Shown here: positions 46,147-54,893 of the stretch, in pieces
How the letters are laid out: each line of letters begins with the position of its first letter
How positions within the stretch are numbered: the first letter of the stretch is position 1
Program-made: the position numbers and the translations under genes
The notes under the pieces: model-generated
The model's database searches: none
Told to the model about the DNA's origin: nothing
Seen by the model: only the letters and a program-made list of their open reading frames with translations
Assembly (NCBI RefSeq): GCF_902859585.1
Contig: NZ_CADIJM010000012.1
Coordinates: 62,001 to 126,000 of the forward strand
DNA length: 64,000 nucleotides
Direction of reading: 5' to 3'
Origin: Achromobacter animicus
GTDB taxonomy: Bacteria; Pseudomonadota; Gammaproteobacteria; Burkholderiales; Burkholderiaceae_B

Positions 46147-46821
46147 ATGTCTGAACTCGTCCGCCCCAAACTCGACCTGCCCGCTGGCCGCAGCAAGGTG
46201 CTGATGCATTCGTGTTGCGCGCCCTGTTCCGGCGAGGTCATGGAGGCCATGACGGCCTCCGGGATCGATTACGCGATCTACTTCTACAACCCGAACATCC
46301 ATCCGGTCAAAGAGTACGAAATCCGCAAGCAGGAGAACATCCGCTTCGCCGAGCAGCACGGCATCGAATTCATCGACGCCGACTACGACATGGACAACTG
46401 GTTCGAACGCGTCAAGGGCATGGAAGACGCGCCCGAGCGCGGCGAGCGCTGCACGGCCTGCTTCGACATGCGCTTCGAGCGCACCGCGCTTTACGCGCAC
46501 GAGCATGGCTTTGACACCATCACCAGCTCGCTCGGGATCTCGCGCTGGAAGGACATGAACCAGATCAACGGCTGCGGCGAACGCGCCGCCGCGCGCTACG
46601 ACGACCTGATCTACTGGACCTACAACTGGCGCAAGGGCGGCGGTTCGGCGCGCATGATCGAAATCAGCAAGCGCGAGAACTTCTACCAGCAGGAATACTG
46701 CGGCTGCGTCTACTCGCTGCGCGATACCAACCGCCATCGCCGCTCGCAGGGCCGCGAACGCATTCACATCGGCGTCAAGTTCTACGGCAAGGAAGACCTG
46801 ATCAACGAAGAAAATCTCTGA
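46147..46821 (+). CDS. queH: Epoxyqueuosine reductase QueH
   Basis: QueH performs the last step of queuosine synthesis, reducing epoxyqueuosine in tRNA, and is a non-homologous replacement for QueG. The 224-residue protein has the family's cysteine-rich sites: [10 protein letters not shown] (Cys23, Cys24 and Cys27), [16 protein letters not shown] and [14 protein letters not shown], which hold a 4Fe-4S cluster and a second metal site. [20 protein letters not shown] is the other family signature. The ATG at 46147 lies 48 bases after glnE, possibly in the same transcript. Confidence 0.92.
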   Translation: MSELVRPKLDLPAGRSKVLMHSCCAPCSGEVMEAMTASGIDYAIYFYNPNIHPVKEYEIRKQENIRFAEQHGIEFIDADYDMDNWFERVKGMEDAPERGERCTACFDMRFERTALYAHEHGFDTITSSLGISRWKDMNQINGCGERAAARYDDLIYWTYNWRKGGGSARMIEISKRENFYQQEYCGCVYSLRDTNRHRRSQGRERIHIGVKFYGKEDLINEENL

Positions 46822-46826
46822 TCAGC

Positions 46827-46849
46827 GGGCGGTGCGCTCTGCACCGCCC
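46827..46849 (+). other. GC hairpin after queH
   Basis: GGGCGGTGC (46827-46835) pairs with GCACCGCCC (46841-46849) just after the queH stop. A-rich sequence, not a U-run, follows on the plus strand, so it is a weak or Rho-assisted end for queH. Confidence 0.45.
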
Positions 46850-46851
46850 AT

Positions 46852-46891
46852 AAAAAAGCCTGGCAGTCCGCGCATCGCGCGTCCTCCAGGC
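46852..46891 (-). terminator. Intrinsic terminator of the quinone oxidoreductase gene
   Basis: GCCTGG (46858-46863) pairs with CCAGGC (46886-46891) around a GC inner hairpin, and on the minus strand six Us follow. A second, perfect 10-bp hairpin at 46897-46918 (GCGGCGCCCC with GGGGCGCCGC) lies between it and the gene. Confidence 0.7.
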
Positions 46892-46935
46892 CCGCTGCGG
46901 CGCCCCACGGGGCGCCGCAATGCTTTGTGTTGCGA

Positions 46936-47925
46936 TCAGTCCAGCGTCAGCACCGTCGCGCCCGTCGTCTTGCGCGAAGCCAGCGCCGTCTGCGCCTCGC
47001 CCGCCTGCTCCAGCGTGTAGCGCTGGTCGATGCGGACCTTGATCTTCTTCTTGAGCACGAGGTCGAACAGTTCTTCGGAGGCCGACTGCAGCTTTTCCAG
47101 CGTGTTCACGTGGATGCCCAGCGAGGGGCGCGTCACGTACAGGCTGCCCTTCTGATTCAGGACGGCCAGGTTCACGCCTGCCACCGGCCCCGAGGCGTTG
47201 CCGAAGCTGACCATCAAACCGCGCGGCTCGATGCAGTCCAGCGAGGTTTCCCACGTGTCCTTGCCCACGCCGTCGTACACCACGGGCACCTTCTTGCCGC
47301 CCGTCAGTTCCAGCACGCGCTCGACCACGTTTTCACGCGAATAATCAATGGTTTCCCAGGCGCCGTTCTCGCGCGCCAGTTCCGCCTTTTCCGGGCTGGA
47401 GACCGTGCCGATCAGCTTGACGCCGAGCGCCTTGGCCCATTGGCAAGCGATCAGCCCGACACCGCCAGCCGCGGCATGGAACAGGATGGTCTCGCCGCCC
47501 TGCAGGCGGTACGTCTGGCGGAACAGGTACTGCACCGTCAGGCCCTTGAGCATCAGCGCGGCCGCTTCATCGAATTCAATGCCCTTGGGCACCTTGACGA
47601 CCTGCAGGGCCGGCACGTTGCGAGCCTTGGCATAGGCGCCGATGGGGCTCTGGCCATAGGCCACGCGGTCGCCCTTCTTCAGGTGCTTGACGTCGGCGCC
47701 CACGGCGGTCACCACGCCGGCGCCCTCGAAACCCAGGCCGTGCGGCAGCGGATGCGGATACAAGCCCGTGCGGAAATAGATATCGATGAAGTTCAGACCG
47801 GCAGCGTGCTGCTCGATCGTGACTTCGTTGGCGGCCGGCGGCGGCACTTCCACCTCAACCAGCTTCAAAACTTCAGGACCACCGTGCTGCTCGATACGAA
47901 TTGCCTTGACGAGATTGCTGGCCAT
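46936..47925 (-). CDS. qor: NADPH:quinone oxidoreductase (Qor, zinc-independent MDR)
   Basis: This 329-residue medium-chain dehydrogenase/reductase of the zeta-crystallin quinone-oxidoreductase type reduces quinones with NADPH. It has the N-terminal GroES-like catalytic domain (HAAGLNFIDIYFRTGLYPH and GLGFEGAGVVTAVG) and an NADPH-binding Rossmann domain (ILFHAAAGGVGLIACQWAKA). The zinc ligands of the alcohol dehydrogenases are missing, as expected. It starts with ATG at 47925. Confidence 0.93.
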   Translation of the reverse strand: MASNLVKAIRIEQHGGPEVLKLVEVEVPPPAANEVTIEQHAAGLNFIDIYFRTGLYPHPLPHGLGFEGAGVVTAVGADVKHLKKGDRVAYGQSPIGAYAKARNVPALQVVKVPKGIEFDEAAALMLKGLTVQYLFRQTYRLQGGETILFHAAAGGVGLIACQWAKALGVKLIGTVSSPEKAELARENGAWETIDYSRENVVERVLELTGGKKVPVVYDGVGKDTWETSLDCIEPRGLMVSFGNASGPVAGVNLAVLNQKGSLYVTRPSLGIHVNTLEKLQSASEELFDLVLKKKIKVRIDQRYTLEQAGEAQTALASRKTTGATVLTLD

Positions 47926-47975
47926 GCTGGCCTCCTTTCATTGGAAATAATGCGAATTGACCAAAAATGCAGACT

Positions 47976-48953
47976 TCACCGCGTGGATTGCCTGTCGTCC
48001 TGCGCGGGCGGCGTGCGCATGGCGCCGCCCCCCATCAACGCAAACACCCCCGCCAGCACCAGGACGGTTCCGCCCATCTGCCACACGGTGATGGGCTCGT
48101 CCAGGAACCACGAGGCCAGGAACAGCACCGACACCGGTCCCACCATGCCCAGCAGCGAAGCAGTGGGTGCGCCAATCAGCGACACTGCCCACATCAGCAT
48201 GAATACCGGCACCACCGTGTTCAGCGTGGCGTGAATGATGGAATAGCCATAGACCGCGGCGGGCTGGATCAGCATCGACGGCGGGTGCACGACAAAGAAC
48301 TGGATGATGCAGGCCACGCACGACACCAGCATGGCATACGCCACCAGCCGCGTCGGGCCGATCCGCTTGATCAGTTCCCCGGAGCAAATCAGGTACACAG
48401 AATAGCTTGCGGCCGAGCCGAAAACGAACAAAGACCCTAACAGCACCTCGCCGCCTCCGCCGAAGGACAGGTCGTGCGCAAACACCAGCACCACGCCGGC
48501 GTACGACAGCACCATGGCCAGCCATTGCCGGCGCTCGATCGGCCGCTTGAACCAAAGGGCCGACAGCAGCACGACGAGCGAGGGAGACAGAAACAGGATC
48601 AGGCGTTCGAGGCTGGCGGTGATGTAGCGCAACCCCAGGAAGTCCAGGAAGCTGGACAGGTAATAGCCCAGAAGACCAAGCACGCACACCTGCAGGCGTT
48701 CCTTGGTGGTCATCACCACGATCTCGCCCCGCGCCGCGCGGCGCGACTGGCGCCACGCCACCACCGCGAAGAACGGCATCGCGAACAGCATCCGAAACGC
48801 GATCAGCGTGACCGCGTCGATTCCGTAGCGGTAGGTGAACTTGACGACGATGGCCTTGGCGGAAAAGAGGATGGCGCCAAGCACCGCCATGGCGATCCCG
48901 GCGGCGCGGCTGGAGGCCAGCGGGAGCGCCGTAAGCTTGGCAATACGATTCAT
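47976..48953 (-). CDS. EamA-family DMT transporter
   Basis: This 325-residue protein has about ten predicted membrane helices in two EamA repeats (AGIAMAVLGAILFSAKAIVV and, in the second half, VPVFMLMWAVSLIGAPTASL), so it is a drug/metabolite transporter. The substrate is unknown; paralogues export amino acids or other metabolites. It diverges from another EamA gene across 69 bases that should hold both promoters. Confidence 0.88.
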   Translation of the reverse strand: MNRIAKLTALPLASSRAAGIAMAVLGAILFSAKAIVVKFTYRYGIDAVTLIAFRMLFAMPFFAVVAWRQSRRAARGEIVVMTTKERLQVCVLGLLGYYLSSFLDFLGLRYITASLERLILFLSPSLVVLLSALWFKRPIERRQWLAMVLSYAGVVLVFAHDLSFGGGGEVLLGSLFVFGSAASYSVYLICSGELIKRIGPTRLVAYAMLVSCVACIIQFFVVHPPSMLIQPAAVYGYSIIHATLNTVVPVFMLMWAVSLIGAPTASLLGMVGPVSVLFLASWFLDEPITVWQMGGTVLVLAGVFALMGGGAMRTPPAQDDRQSTR

Positions 48954-49022
48954 GCGATGATTTTAAGTTCACCGCAAAAATAATTGCACGCCTTCTCTGA
49001 TGCAGACCGCCTCCTTCGCAGC

Positions 49023-49910
49023 ATGACCCGACACCGCGCCCTCACTTATATCCATATTGCCGCCGTGCTATTCGGCCTGACCGGCGTGTTCGGCGAACTG
49101 ATCCAGGCCAGCGCCGCCGTCATCACGCTGGGACGGGCGCTGTTCGCGGTCGTGGCGCTGGGCATCTTCGCGCGCATGCGCCGCAAGCCGCTGCTGGGCG
49201 TGCTGACCCCGGCGCAGCTGTTCGTGCTGGTCCTCGCGGGCGCGCTGCTCGCGGCGCACTGGGTCACGTTCTTCATTTCCGTGAAGGTGGGCGGCATTGC
49301 CATCGCGACGCTCGGCTTTGCCAGTTTTCCCGCCTTCATCACCCTGTTCGAAGGCCTCATCTTCCGCGAGCGCGTCCGTCTTGCCGAATGGCTGCTGTTG
49401 GGCCTGGTGACCGCCGGCCTGGTGCTCGTCACGCCTTCGTTCAACCTGGCCGACCAGGGCACCATCGGACTCGCGTGGGGCCTGCTGTCCGGCCTGAGCT
49501 TTGCGCTGCTGGCCTTGAGCAACCGCCGCTCGGCCTCCGGCATGGATCCGATGCAGGTGGCCTGCTGGCAGAACGTGGTGGTGGCGCTGGTGATGGTGCC
49601 CTTCGCGATCGGCCAACTGCCTGCCCTGCCCGCGCTGGACTGGTTCTGGCTGGCGTTGCTGGGCGTCTTCTGCACCGGGCTGTCCCATTACCTGTTCGTC
49701 TCCAGCCTGACCCGGCTGAACGCCCGTAGCGCGGGGCTGGTGATTGCGCTGGAACCGGTCTATGCCATTGCCTTCGCCTGGGTGCTGTTCAGCCAGGAGC
49801 CGACGCCGCGCATGCTGGCCGGCGCTGCGCTGATCGTGGCCGCCATCGTCTGGTCCGGTCTGCGCAAGCAGGCGCCGGTGGCCGAACCCGCGGCAAAGAT
49901 ACAGCCTTGA
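49023..49910 (+). CDS. EamA-family DMT transporter
   Basis: This 295-residue ten-helix transporter contains two EamA repeats (HIAAVLFGLTGVFGELIQAS and LAWGLLSGLSFALLALSNRR). The ATG at 49023 is best; a TTG at 48984 in the same frame would extend it by 13 codons. No clear ribosome site precedes the ATG. Its stop sits within the marR promoter region (the TGA at 49908-49910 falls in the -35 box), so the two genes are tightly packed. Confidence 0.87.
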   Translation: MTRHRALTYIHIAAVLFGLTGVFGELIQASAAVITLGRALFAVVALGIFARMRRKPLLGVLTPAQLFVLVLAGALLAAHWVTFFISVKVGGIAIATLGFASFPAFITLFEGLIFRERVRLAEWLLLGLVTAGLVLVTPSFNLADQGTIGLAWGLLSGLSFALLALSNRRSASGMDPMQVACWQNVVVALVMVPFAIGQLPALPALDWFWLALLGVFCTGLSHYLFVSSLTRLNARSAGLVIALEPVYAIAFAWVLFSQEPTPRMLAGAALIVAAIVWSGLRKQAPVAEPAAKIQP

Positions 49911-49934
49911 CAATAACTGACTAGGCAGTAAAAT
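49907..49934 (+). promoter_or_regulatory. marR promoter with embedded operator
   Basis: TTGACA (49907-49912) and TAAAAT (49929-49934) are 16 bases apart. The spacer carries ACTGACTAGGCAGT (49916-49929), an almost perfect dyad that resembles the CTAG-centred palindrome before the efflux operon. Repressor bound here would block the promoter. Transcription should start near 49941, one base before the ATG at 49942. Confidence 0.75.
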
Positions 49935-49941
49935 GCGCCGC

Positions 49942-50466
49942 ATGACTGCCGCGCCTTCCCTGCCCACGCCCGAATCCTCCGAGTCGCCCGACACCCCGGT
50001 CCATTACCGCAACGACACCCGTTGCATGGCCGAAGACAACGCGGGCTACCTCATCAAGCTGGCTTATCACTCCCTGAACCGCATGCTGGACCAGGAGATG
50101 GCGCCGCTTGACCTCACCGCCATGCAATGGCGCCCGCTGGCCATGGTGTTTCTGGGCCGTGCCGATACGCCCGCCGAACTGGCGCGGCTCAACGACATGG
50201 ACACCGGCGCCATGACGCGTGCGCTGGATCGCCTGGAAGCCAAGGGTCTCTTGCGCCGGAACCGCAGTCAGGAAGACCGCCGCGTCGTCAAGATCGAGCT
50301 CACCGAACTGGGCGAGGCCAAGGCCCGCGAAATCCCCGCCAACATTGCCCGCGCGCTCAATCATCACCTGCGCGGCTTTTCGACCGACGAGGTCAAGCAA
50401 CTCATGCACTTCATGCGACGAATGATCGCAAACGGGTCCGCGTCCGGCTCCCCGGCCGACCGCTGA
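49942..50466 (+). CDS. MarR-family repressor of the efflux operon
   Basis: This 174-residue winged-helix regulator has the MarR core (LTAMQWRPLAMVFLGRADTP, then LNDMDTGAMTRALDRLEAKG, and the wing RNRSQEDRRVVKIELTELGE). It is placed before the drug efflux operon on the same strand, like EmrR/MprA. I chose the ATG at 49942. The ATG at 49933 lies in the -10 box of the only good promoter and could not be in that transcript, so the mRNA may be leaderless. A terminator separates it from the efflux genes, which have their own operator. Confidence 0.88.
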   Translation: MTAAPSLPTPESSESPDTPVHYRNDTRCMAEDNAGYLIKLAYHSLNRMLDQEMAPLDLTAMQWRPLAMVFLGRADTPAELARLNDMDTGAMTRALDRLEAKGLLRRNRSQEDRRVVKIELTELGEAKAREIPANIARALNHHLRGFSTDEVKQLMHFMRRMIANGSASGSPADR

Positions 50467-50473
50467 CCCCACG

Positions 50474-50499
50474 CCCCGTGCTGGAGCCGGGGTTTTTAT
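50474..50499 (+). terminator. Intrinsic terminator after marR
   Basis: CCCCG (50474-50478) pairs with CGGGG (50488-50492), with TTTTTATT following, seven bases after the marR stop. The stem is short, so read-through into the efflux operon is possible. Confidence 0.6.
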
Positions 50500-50511
50500 T
50501 TGGCATAATCA

Positions 50512-50523
50512 TTGCCTAGGCAA
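50512..50523. promoter_or_regulatory. MarR-type palindrome upstream of the efflux operon
   Basis: TTGCCTAGGCAA is a perfect 12-bp palindrome 37 bases before the outer-membrane gene. Its core, (T/C)GCCTAGGCA, matches the site inside the marR promoter (CTAGGCAG). A weak promoter, TTGGCA (50500-50505) with AATACA (50523-50528) 17 bases apart, would straddle it. This fits co-repression of both units by MarR. Confidence 0.65.
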
Positions 50524-50560
50524 ATACAGATCAATCAATTACTTTCAGCTAACAGTCAGG

Positions 50561-51976
50561 ATGAAACGCCTTTTATCTACCGCATTGGTGCTCGCCCTCG
50601 CCGGTTGCGCGCTGATGGAGCCGGCGCCCAAGCCCGTCGCCGCGCTTGATGCCGCCAAGCTCGGGCTGACCGGTCAAGCCACCGAATGGCCCGCCGCCCA
50701 ATGGTGGGAACGCTACGGCGACCCGCAGCTCAACGCGCTGATGACCGAAGCGCTGGCAAACAGTCCGTCAATGAGCGCCGCGCAGGCGCGCCTGGCCAAG
50801 GCCAACGCCGCCGTCGGCATCGCGCGCGCGCCGCTGCTGCCGCGCGTGGACGCGGGCTACACCCTCAATCGCGAGCACCTGTCCAAGGACTACATCTACC
50901 CGGCGCCGCTGGGCGGCTCCGTCGTCAGCGACAACCGGCTGGCGCTGGACTTCAGCTACGAGCTTGATTTCTGGGGTAAGAACCGTTCGCGCCTGCAGTC
51001 CGCCGTGTCGCAACAGGAAGCCGCCAGCGCCGACGCGCAAGCCGCGCGCAACCTGCTCGCCAGCGCGACCGTGCGCGCCTACCTGAACCTGCAGAACGCG
51101 TTTGCCCAGCGCGACGTGCTGAACCGCGTGATCGCACAGCGCGCTGAAGTTCTGTCGCTGACCCAGGGCCGCTACTCGGCCGGGCTGGACACGCAGGTTG
51201 AAGTCAAGCAGGCCGAGTCGTCGCTGGCCTCCGGCAAGGTCGAACTGACCCAGACCGACACCACGCTCGCCCAACTGCGTAACCAGGTCGCCGCCTTGGC
51301 CGGCGCCGGCCCGCAGCGGGGACAGGATCTGGTTCAGGTGTCACTGACCGCACCGGCCGGCGCGGTCCCGGCCAGTGTTCCGCTCGACCTGCTCGGTCAC
51401 CGGCCCGACGTCACGGCCGCCCGCTGGCGCGCCGAGGCGGCGCGCCACGCCATCGACACGGCCAAGGCCGAGTTCTATCCCAACGTGAACCTCGCCGCGT
51501 TCGTCGGCTTTCAGGCGATCGGCACCGGCAACCTGCTGGGCGCCGACGCCCGCATGGCCGGCATCGGTCCGGCCATCACGCTGCCCATCTTCCACGGCGG
51601 AGAACTCAACGCCAATCTCGCGGGCCGCCGCGCCGATGCGGACCTGGCGGTGTCGGACTACAACCAGACCGTGCTGGACGCCGCACATCAGGTCGCCGAC
51701 GCCCTGGACGGCCTGCGCCTGCTGGACCAGGAAAAGGCCCAGCAACGCCAGGCGCGCGAGGCCATCGAGGCCGCCTACGCCCTGGCCGTCGACCGCTACA
51801 AGGCCGGCATGGGCAACTACATCACCGTGTTGATCGCGCAGACCGGCGTGCTGACGCAGGCCCGTCTTGAAACGGACCTGCGCATCCGCGCCTATCAGCT
51901 CGACGCCAACCTTGCCACCGCCCTGGGCGGCGGCTATGCGGCGCAGGCCGAGCCTGCCCCGAACTCCATTCATTGA
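50561..51976 (+). CDS. Outer-membrane efflux lipoprotein (NodT/OprM type)
   Basis: This 471-residue outer-membrane channel of the NodT/OprM type exports compounds from the tripartite pump. The signal peptide ends in lipobox LAGC (Cys16), so it is acylated at the cysteine. Two long alpha-hairpin repeats of the TolC family are visible (MTEALANSPSMSAAQARLAK and ALNLQNAFAQRDV-like sequence). The adaptor gene begins 21 bases after its stop. Having its own channel means the pump need not share TolC. Confidence 0.93.
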   Translation: MKRLLSTALVLALAGCALMEPAPKPVAALDAAKLGLTGQATEWPAAQWWERYGDPQLNALMTEALANSPSMSAAQARLAKANAAVGIARAPLLPRVDAGYTLNREHLSKDYIYPAPLGGSVVSDNRLALDFSYELDFWGKNRSRLQSAVSQQEAASADAQAARNLLASATVRAYLNLQNAFAQRDVLNRVIAQRAEVLSLTQGRYSAGLDTQVEVKQAESSLASGKVELTQTDTTLAQLRNQVAALAGAGPQRGQDLVQVSLTAPAGAVPASVPLDLLGHRPDVTAARWRAEAARHAIDTAKAEFYPNVNLAAFVGFQAIGTGNLLGADARMAGIGPAITLPIFHGGELNANLAGRRADADLAVSDYNQTVLDAAHQVADALDGLRLLDQEKAQQRQAREAIEAAYALAVDRYKAGMGNYITVLIAQTGVLTQARLETDLRIRAYQLDANLATALGGGYAAQAEPAPNSIH

Positions 51977-51997
51977 ACGATCCCGGATTCAGACGTC

Positions 51998-53191
51998 ATG
52001 AACGCTGCCACTCCCACCACCCATCCCGCCCGTAAACGCCTCCTGCTGACGGCGACCGGCGTTTTCATCGTTGCCGGCATTGCCTACGGCATCTGGTGGG
52101 CGCTGTTCGGCGCCCATTTTGAAAGCACCGACGATGCCTACGTGCACGGCAACCTGGTGCAGATCACACCGCAGGTGCCCGGCACCGTGGTGGCCATCGA
52201 AGCCGACGACACCGAAACGGTCACCGCCGGCCAGCCGCTGGTCCGCCTGGACCCCGCCGACACCGACGTCGCCCTGCAGCAGGCGCAAGCCAAGCTGGCG
52301 CAGACCGTGCGCCAGGTGCAGACCTACTACGTGCAGAACGATGCGCTGGCGGCCGACGTCGACCTGCGCAATGCCGACATCCTGCGCGCCCAGGCTGAGC
52401 TGACCCGCGCGCAGAGCGACGTGAAGCGCCGCCAGCAGCTCGCCAAGTCGGGCGGCGTCAGCGGCGAGGAAATCCTGCACGCCGAGGTCGCGCTCAAGTC
52501 CGCGCAGTCCGGCGTTGCGCAAGCCAAGGCGGCACTGGCCGCCGCGCAGGCCAAGCTGGCGACCAACCAGGCGCTGACGCAAGGCACCTCGGTGGCCGAT
52601 CACCCCGACGTGCGCCAGGCGGCCGCCGAGCTGCGCAACGCCTGGCTTGCGCAGTCGCGCACCGTGCTGCCCGCCCCCGTGGGCGGCGTGATCGCGCGTC
52701 GCAGCGCGCAGGTCGGCCAGCGCGTCGCCCCAGGCGCCGCGCTGATGACCGTGGTGCCGCTGGACCAGGTCTGGGTCGAGGCCAACTTCAAGGAAGGCCA
52801 GTTGCGCAAGATGCGCATCGGCCAGCCGGTCAAGATGGTGGCCGATCTATACGGCAGCTCGGTCACCTACCACGGCACCGTCGCCGGGCTGGATGCCGGC
52901 ACGGGCGCCGCCTTCGCTCTGCTTCCCGCCCAGAACGCCACCGGCAACTGGATCAAGGTGGTGCAGCGCGTCCCCGTGCGCATCACGCTGGATCCCGAAG
53001 ACCTCAAGCAGCATCCGCTGCGCGTGGGCCTGTCGATGGACGTGGAAGTCGACGTCGGCAAGGACGATGGCGCCCCGCTCACGCAGGTGGCGCGCAAGGA
53101 ACCGGCCTGGTCGACCCGCGCCTTCGAGCCCGCCCACAATGAAGTCGACGCAATGATCGCGAAGATCATCGCCGCCAACGTCGCATCATGA
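51998..53191 (+). CDS. emrA: EmrA/HlyD-family membrane-fusion protein
   Basis: This 397-residue adaptor bridges the inner-membrane transporter and the outer-membrane channel. It has an N-terminal anchor (RLLLTATGVFIVAGIAYGIW), a lipoyl/barrel pair (ESTDDAYVHGNLVQITPQVP and APVGGVIARRSAQVGQRVAP) and a coiled-coil hairpin between. DDAYV is characteristic of EmrA-type adaptors. Its stop overlaps the MFS start by four bases (ATGA). Confidence 0.93.
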   Translation: MNAATPTTHPARKRLLLTATGVFIVAGIAYGIWWALFGAHFESTDDAYVHGNLVQITPQVPGTVVAIEADDTETVTAGQPLVRLDPADTDVALQQAQAKLAQTVRQVQTYYVQNDALAADVDLRNADILRAQAELTRAQSDVKRRQQLAKSGGVSGEEILHAEVALKSAQSGVAQAKAALAAAQAKLATNQALTQGTSVADHPDVRQAAAELRNAWLAQSRTVLPAPVGGVIARRSAQVGQRVAPGAALMTVVPLDQVWVEANFKEGQLRKMRIGQPVKMVADLYGSSVTYHGTVAGLDAGTGAAFALLPAQNATGNWIKVVQRVPVRITLDPEDLKQHPLRVGLSMDVEVDVGKDDGAPLTQVARKEPAWSTRAFEPAHNEVDAMIAKIIAANVAS

Positions 53192-54801
53192 GCACGGCCG
53201 CCCAGCCCGCGGGCGCCGGCGCGCCCCAAGAAGCCGCCCGCCCGCCGGGCACCCATCCGCCATTGGAGGGCGCGACCCGCATCATCGGGTCCATTGCCCT
53301 GTCGACCGCGGTCTTCATGAACGTGCTGGACACTTCCATCGCGAACGTGTCCATCCCCACCATCTCCGGCGACCTGGGCGTGAGCACCAGCCAGGGCACG
53401 TGGGTCATTACATCGTTTGCGGTGGCCAACGCCATCACCGTGCCGCTGACCGGCTGGCTGACGCAGCGCTTCGGACAGGTGCGCCTGTTCCTGATCTCCA
53501 CGCTGCTCTTCGTGCTGGCGTCCTGGCTGTGCGGCTTTTCGCCCTCGCTTGAGGCGCTGATCGCGTTCCGGGTGCTGCAAGGCGCGGTGGCCGGCCCGAT
53601 GATCCCCCTGTCGCAGACGCTGATGCTGGCCAGCTTTCCGAAGTCCAAGGCAGGCATGGCGCTGGCGGTCTGGTCCATGACGACACTGGTGGCGCCGGTG
53701 GCCGGCCCGCTGCTCGGCGGCTGGATTTCCGACAACTACACCTGGCCCTGGATCTTCTACATCAACGTGCCGGTGGGCCTCCTGGCCGCCTGGATCAGCT
53801 GGCGCATCTACGGCAACCGCGAATCCGTCACGCGCAAGCTGCCGATCGACAAGCTCGGCCTCGTCCTGCTCGTGGTCTGGGTAGGCGCGCTGCAGATCAT
53901 GCTGGACAAGGGCAAGGAGCTGGACTGGTTTGCCAGCCCCACCATCATCGCGCTGGCGGCGATTGCGTTCGTGGCCTTCGTGTTCTTCCTGATCTGGGAG
54001 TTGACCGACGCGCACCCCGTAGTGGACCTGCGCCTTTTCAAGGTCCGCAACTTCACGGTGGGCGCGCTGACGCTGGCGGTGGCCTATGGCGTCTTCTTCG
54101 GCAACGTCGTGCTGCTGCCGCTCTGGCTGCAAAGCAACATGGGCTACACCGCGACCTATGCGGGGCTCGTAACTGCGCCGGTCGGACTGCTGGCGATCCT
54201 GCTCACGCCCATCGTGGGCAAGATGCTGGCCACGCGCGACCCCAGGCAGATCGTCACGGTCGCCTTCCTGATCTTTGCGCTGGTCTGCTTCATGCGCGCG
54301 GGCTTCAACACCCAGACGGACGTGCGCACACTGATGATCCCGACCATCATCCAGGGCGCAGCGATGGCGGCGTTCTTCGTGCCGCTCACGTCGATCACGC
54401 TGTCCAGCATGGAGCCTTGGCGCATCCCGGCGGCATCCGGGCTGTCGAACTTCCTGCGGCTGACGGCGGGCGCGTTCGGCACGTCGATTTCGACGACGCT
54501 GTGGGAAAACCGCGCAACGCTGCATCACGCGCAGCTGACCGAGATTGCCCGGCCCGGCCAGCAGGCGTTTGACCAGACCATGAACACCTTGCAGAACGGG
54601 CTGGGCGTCTCGCACCAGCAAGCGCTCACCATGGTGGACGGGCTGATCAATGCGCAGGCCTTCACGATGTCGGCGACGGACGTGTTCTACGCGTCCGCCA
54701 TCATCTTCCTGCTGCTGACGGGCCTGGTGTGGTTCGCGCGGCCGCGCCCGTCCAAATCGGGCGGCGGCGGTGCGGCGGAAGCGGCTGCCGGCGCGCACTG
54801 A
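53188..54801 (+). CDS. emrB: EmrB/QacA-family MFS drug exporter
   Basis: This 537-residue inner-membrane protein is a DHA2-type exporter of 14 predicted helices that is driven by protons. Motif D1 (LDTSIANVSIP, 47-57) and motif A-like GWLTQRFGQVR are present, and motif C-like sequence follows. It completes the EmrAB plus channel pump, with substrates probably amphipathic drugs or weak uncouplers. The N-terminal 30 residues are Ala/Pro-rich and likely flexible. The efflux operon ends at the terminator 23 bases after its stop. Confidence 0.94.
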   Translation: MSTAAQPAGAGAPQEAARPPGTHPPLEGATRIIGSIALSTAVFMNVLDTSIANVSIPTISGDLGVSTSQGTWVITSFAVANAITVPLTGWLTQRFGQVRLFLISTLLFVLASWLCGFSPSLEALIAFRVLQGAVAGPMIPLSQTLMLASFPKSKAGMALAVWSMTTLVAPVAGPLLGGWISDNYTWPWIFYINVPVGLLAAWISWRIYGNRESVTRKLPIDKLGLVLLVVWVGALQIMLDKGKELDWFASPTIIALAAIAFVAFVFFLIWELTDAHPVVDLRLFKVRNFTVGALTLAVAYGVFFGNVVLLPLWLQSNMGYTATYAGLVTAPVGLLAILLTPIVGKMLATRDPRQIVTVAFLIFALVCFMRAGFNTQTDVRTLMIPTIIQGAAMAAFFVPLTSITLSSMEPWRIPAASGLSNFLRLTAGAFGTSISTTLWENRATLHHAQLTEIARPGQQAFDQTMNTLQNGLGVSHQQALTMVDGLINAQAFTMSATDVFYASAIIFLLLTGLVWFARPRPSKSGGGGAAEAAAGAH

Positions 54802-54823
54802 CACGAACGGCATCGGCAAAAGC

Positions 54824-54853
54824 ACAAGGCGCCTCGCGGCGCCTTGTTTTTTT
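54824..54853 (+). terminator. Intrinsic terminator of the efflux operon
   Basis: ACAAGGCGCC (54824-54833) pairs with GGCGCCTTGT (54838-54847) around a TCGC loop, with seven Us ending at 54853. The left side has only a short A-run, so it mainly serves the plus strand. Confidence 0.92.
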
Positions 54854-54893
54854 CTGATGCTCGGGTTGGCCTGGCGGCGTCCGCACCGCCGGA

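Noticed and set aside
46897-46918. Independent terminator for queH
   Set aside because: The perfect 10-bp hairpin has no U-run on the plus strand; it lies nearer the qor end and is listed only as an accessory to that terminator.
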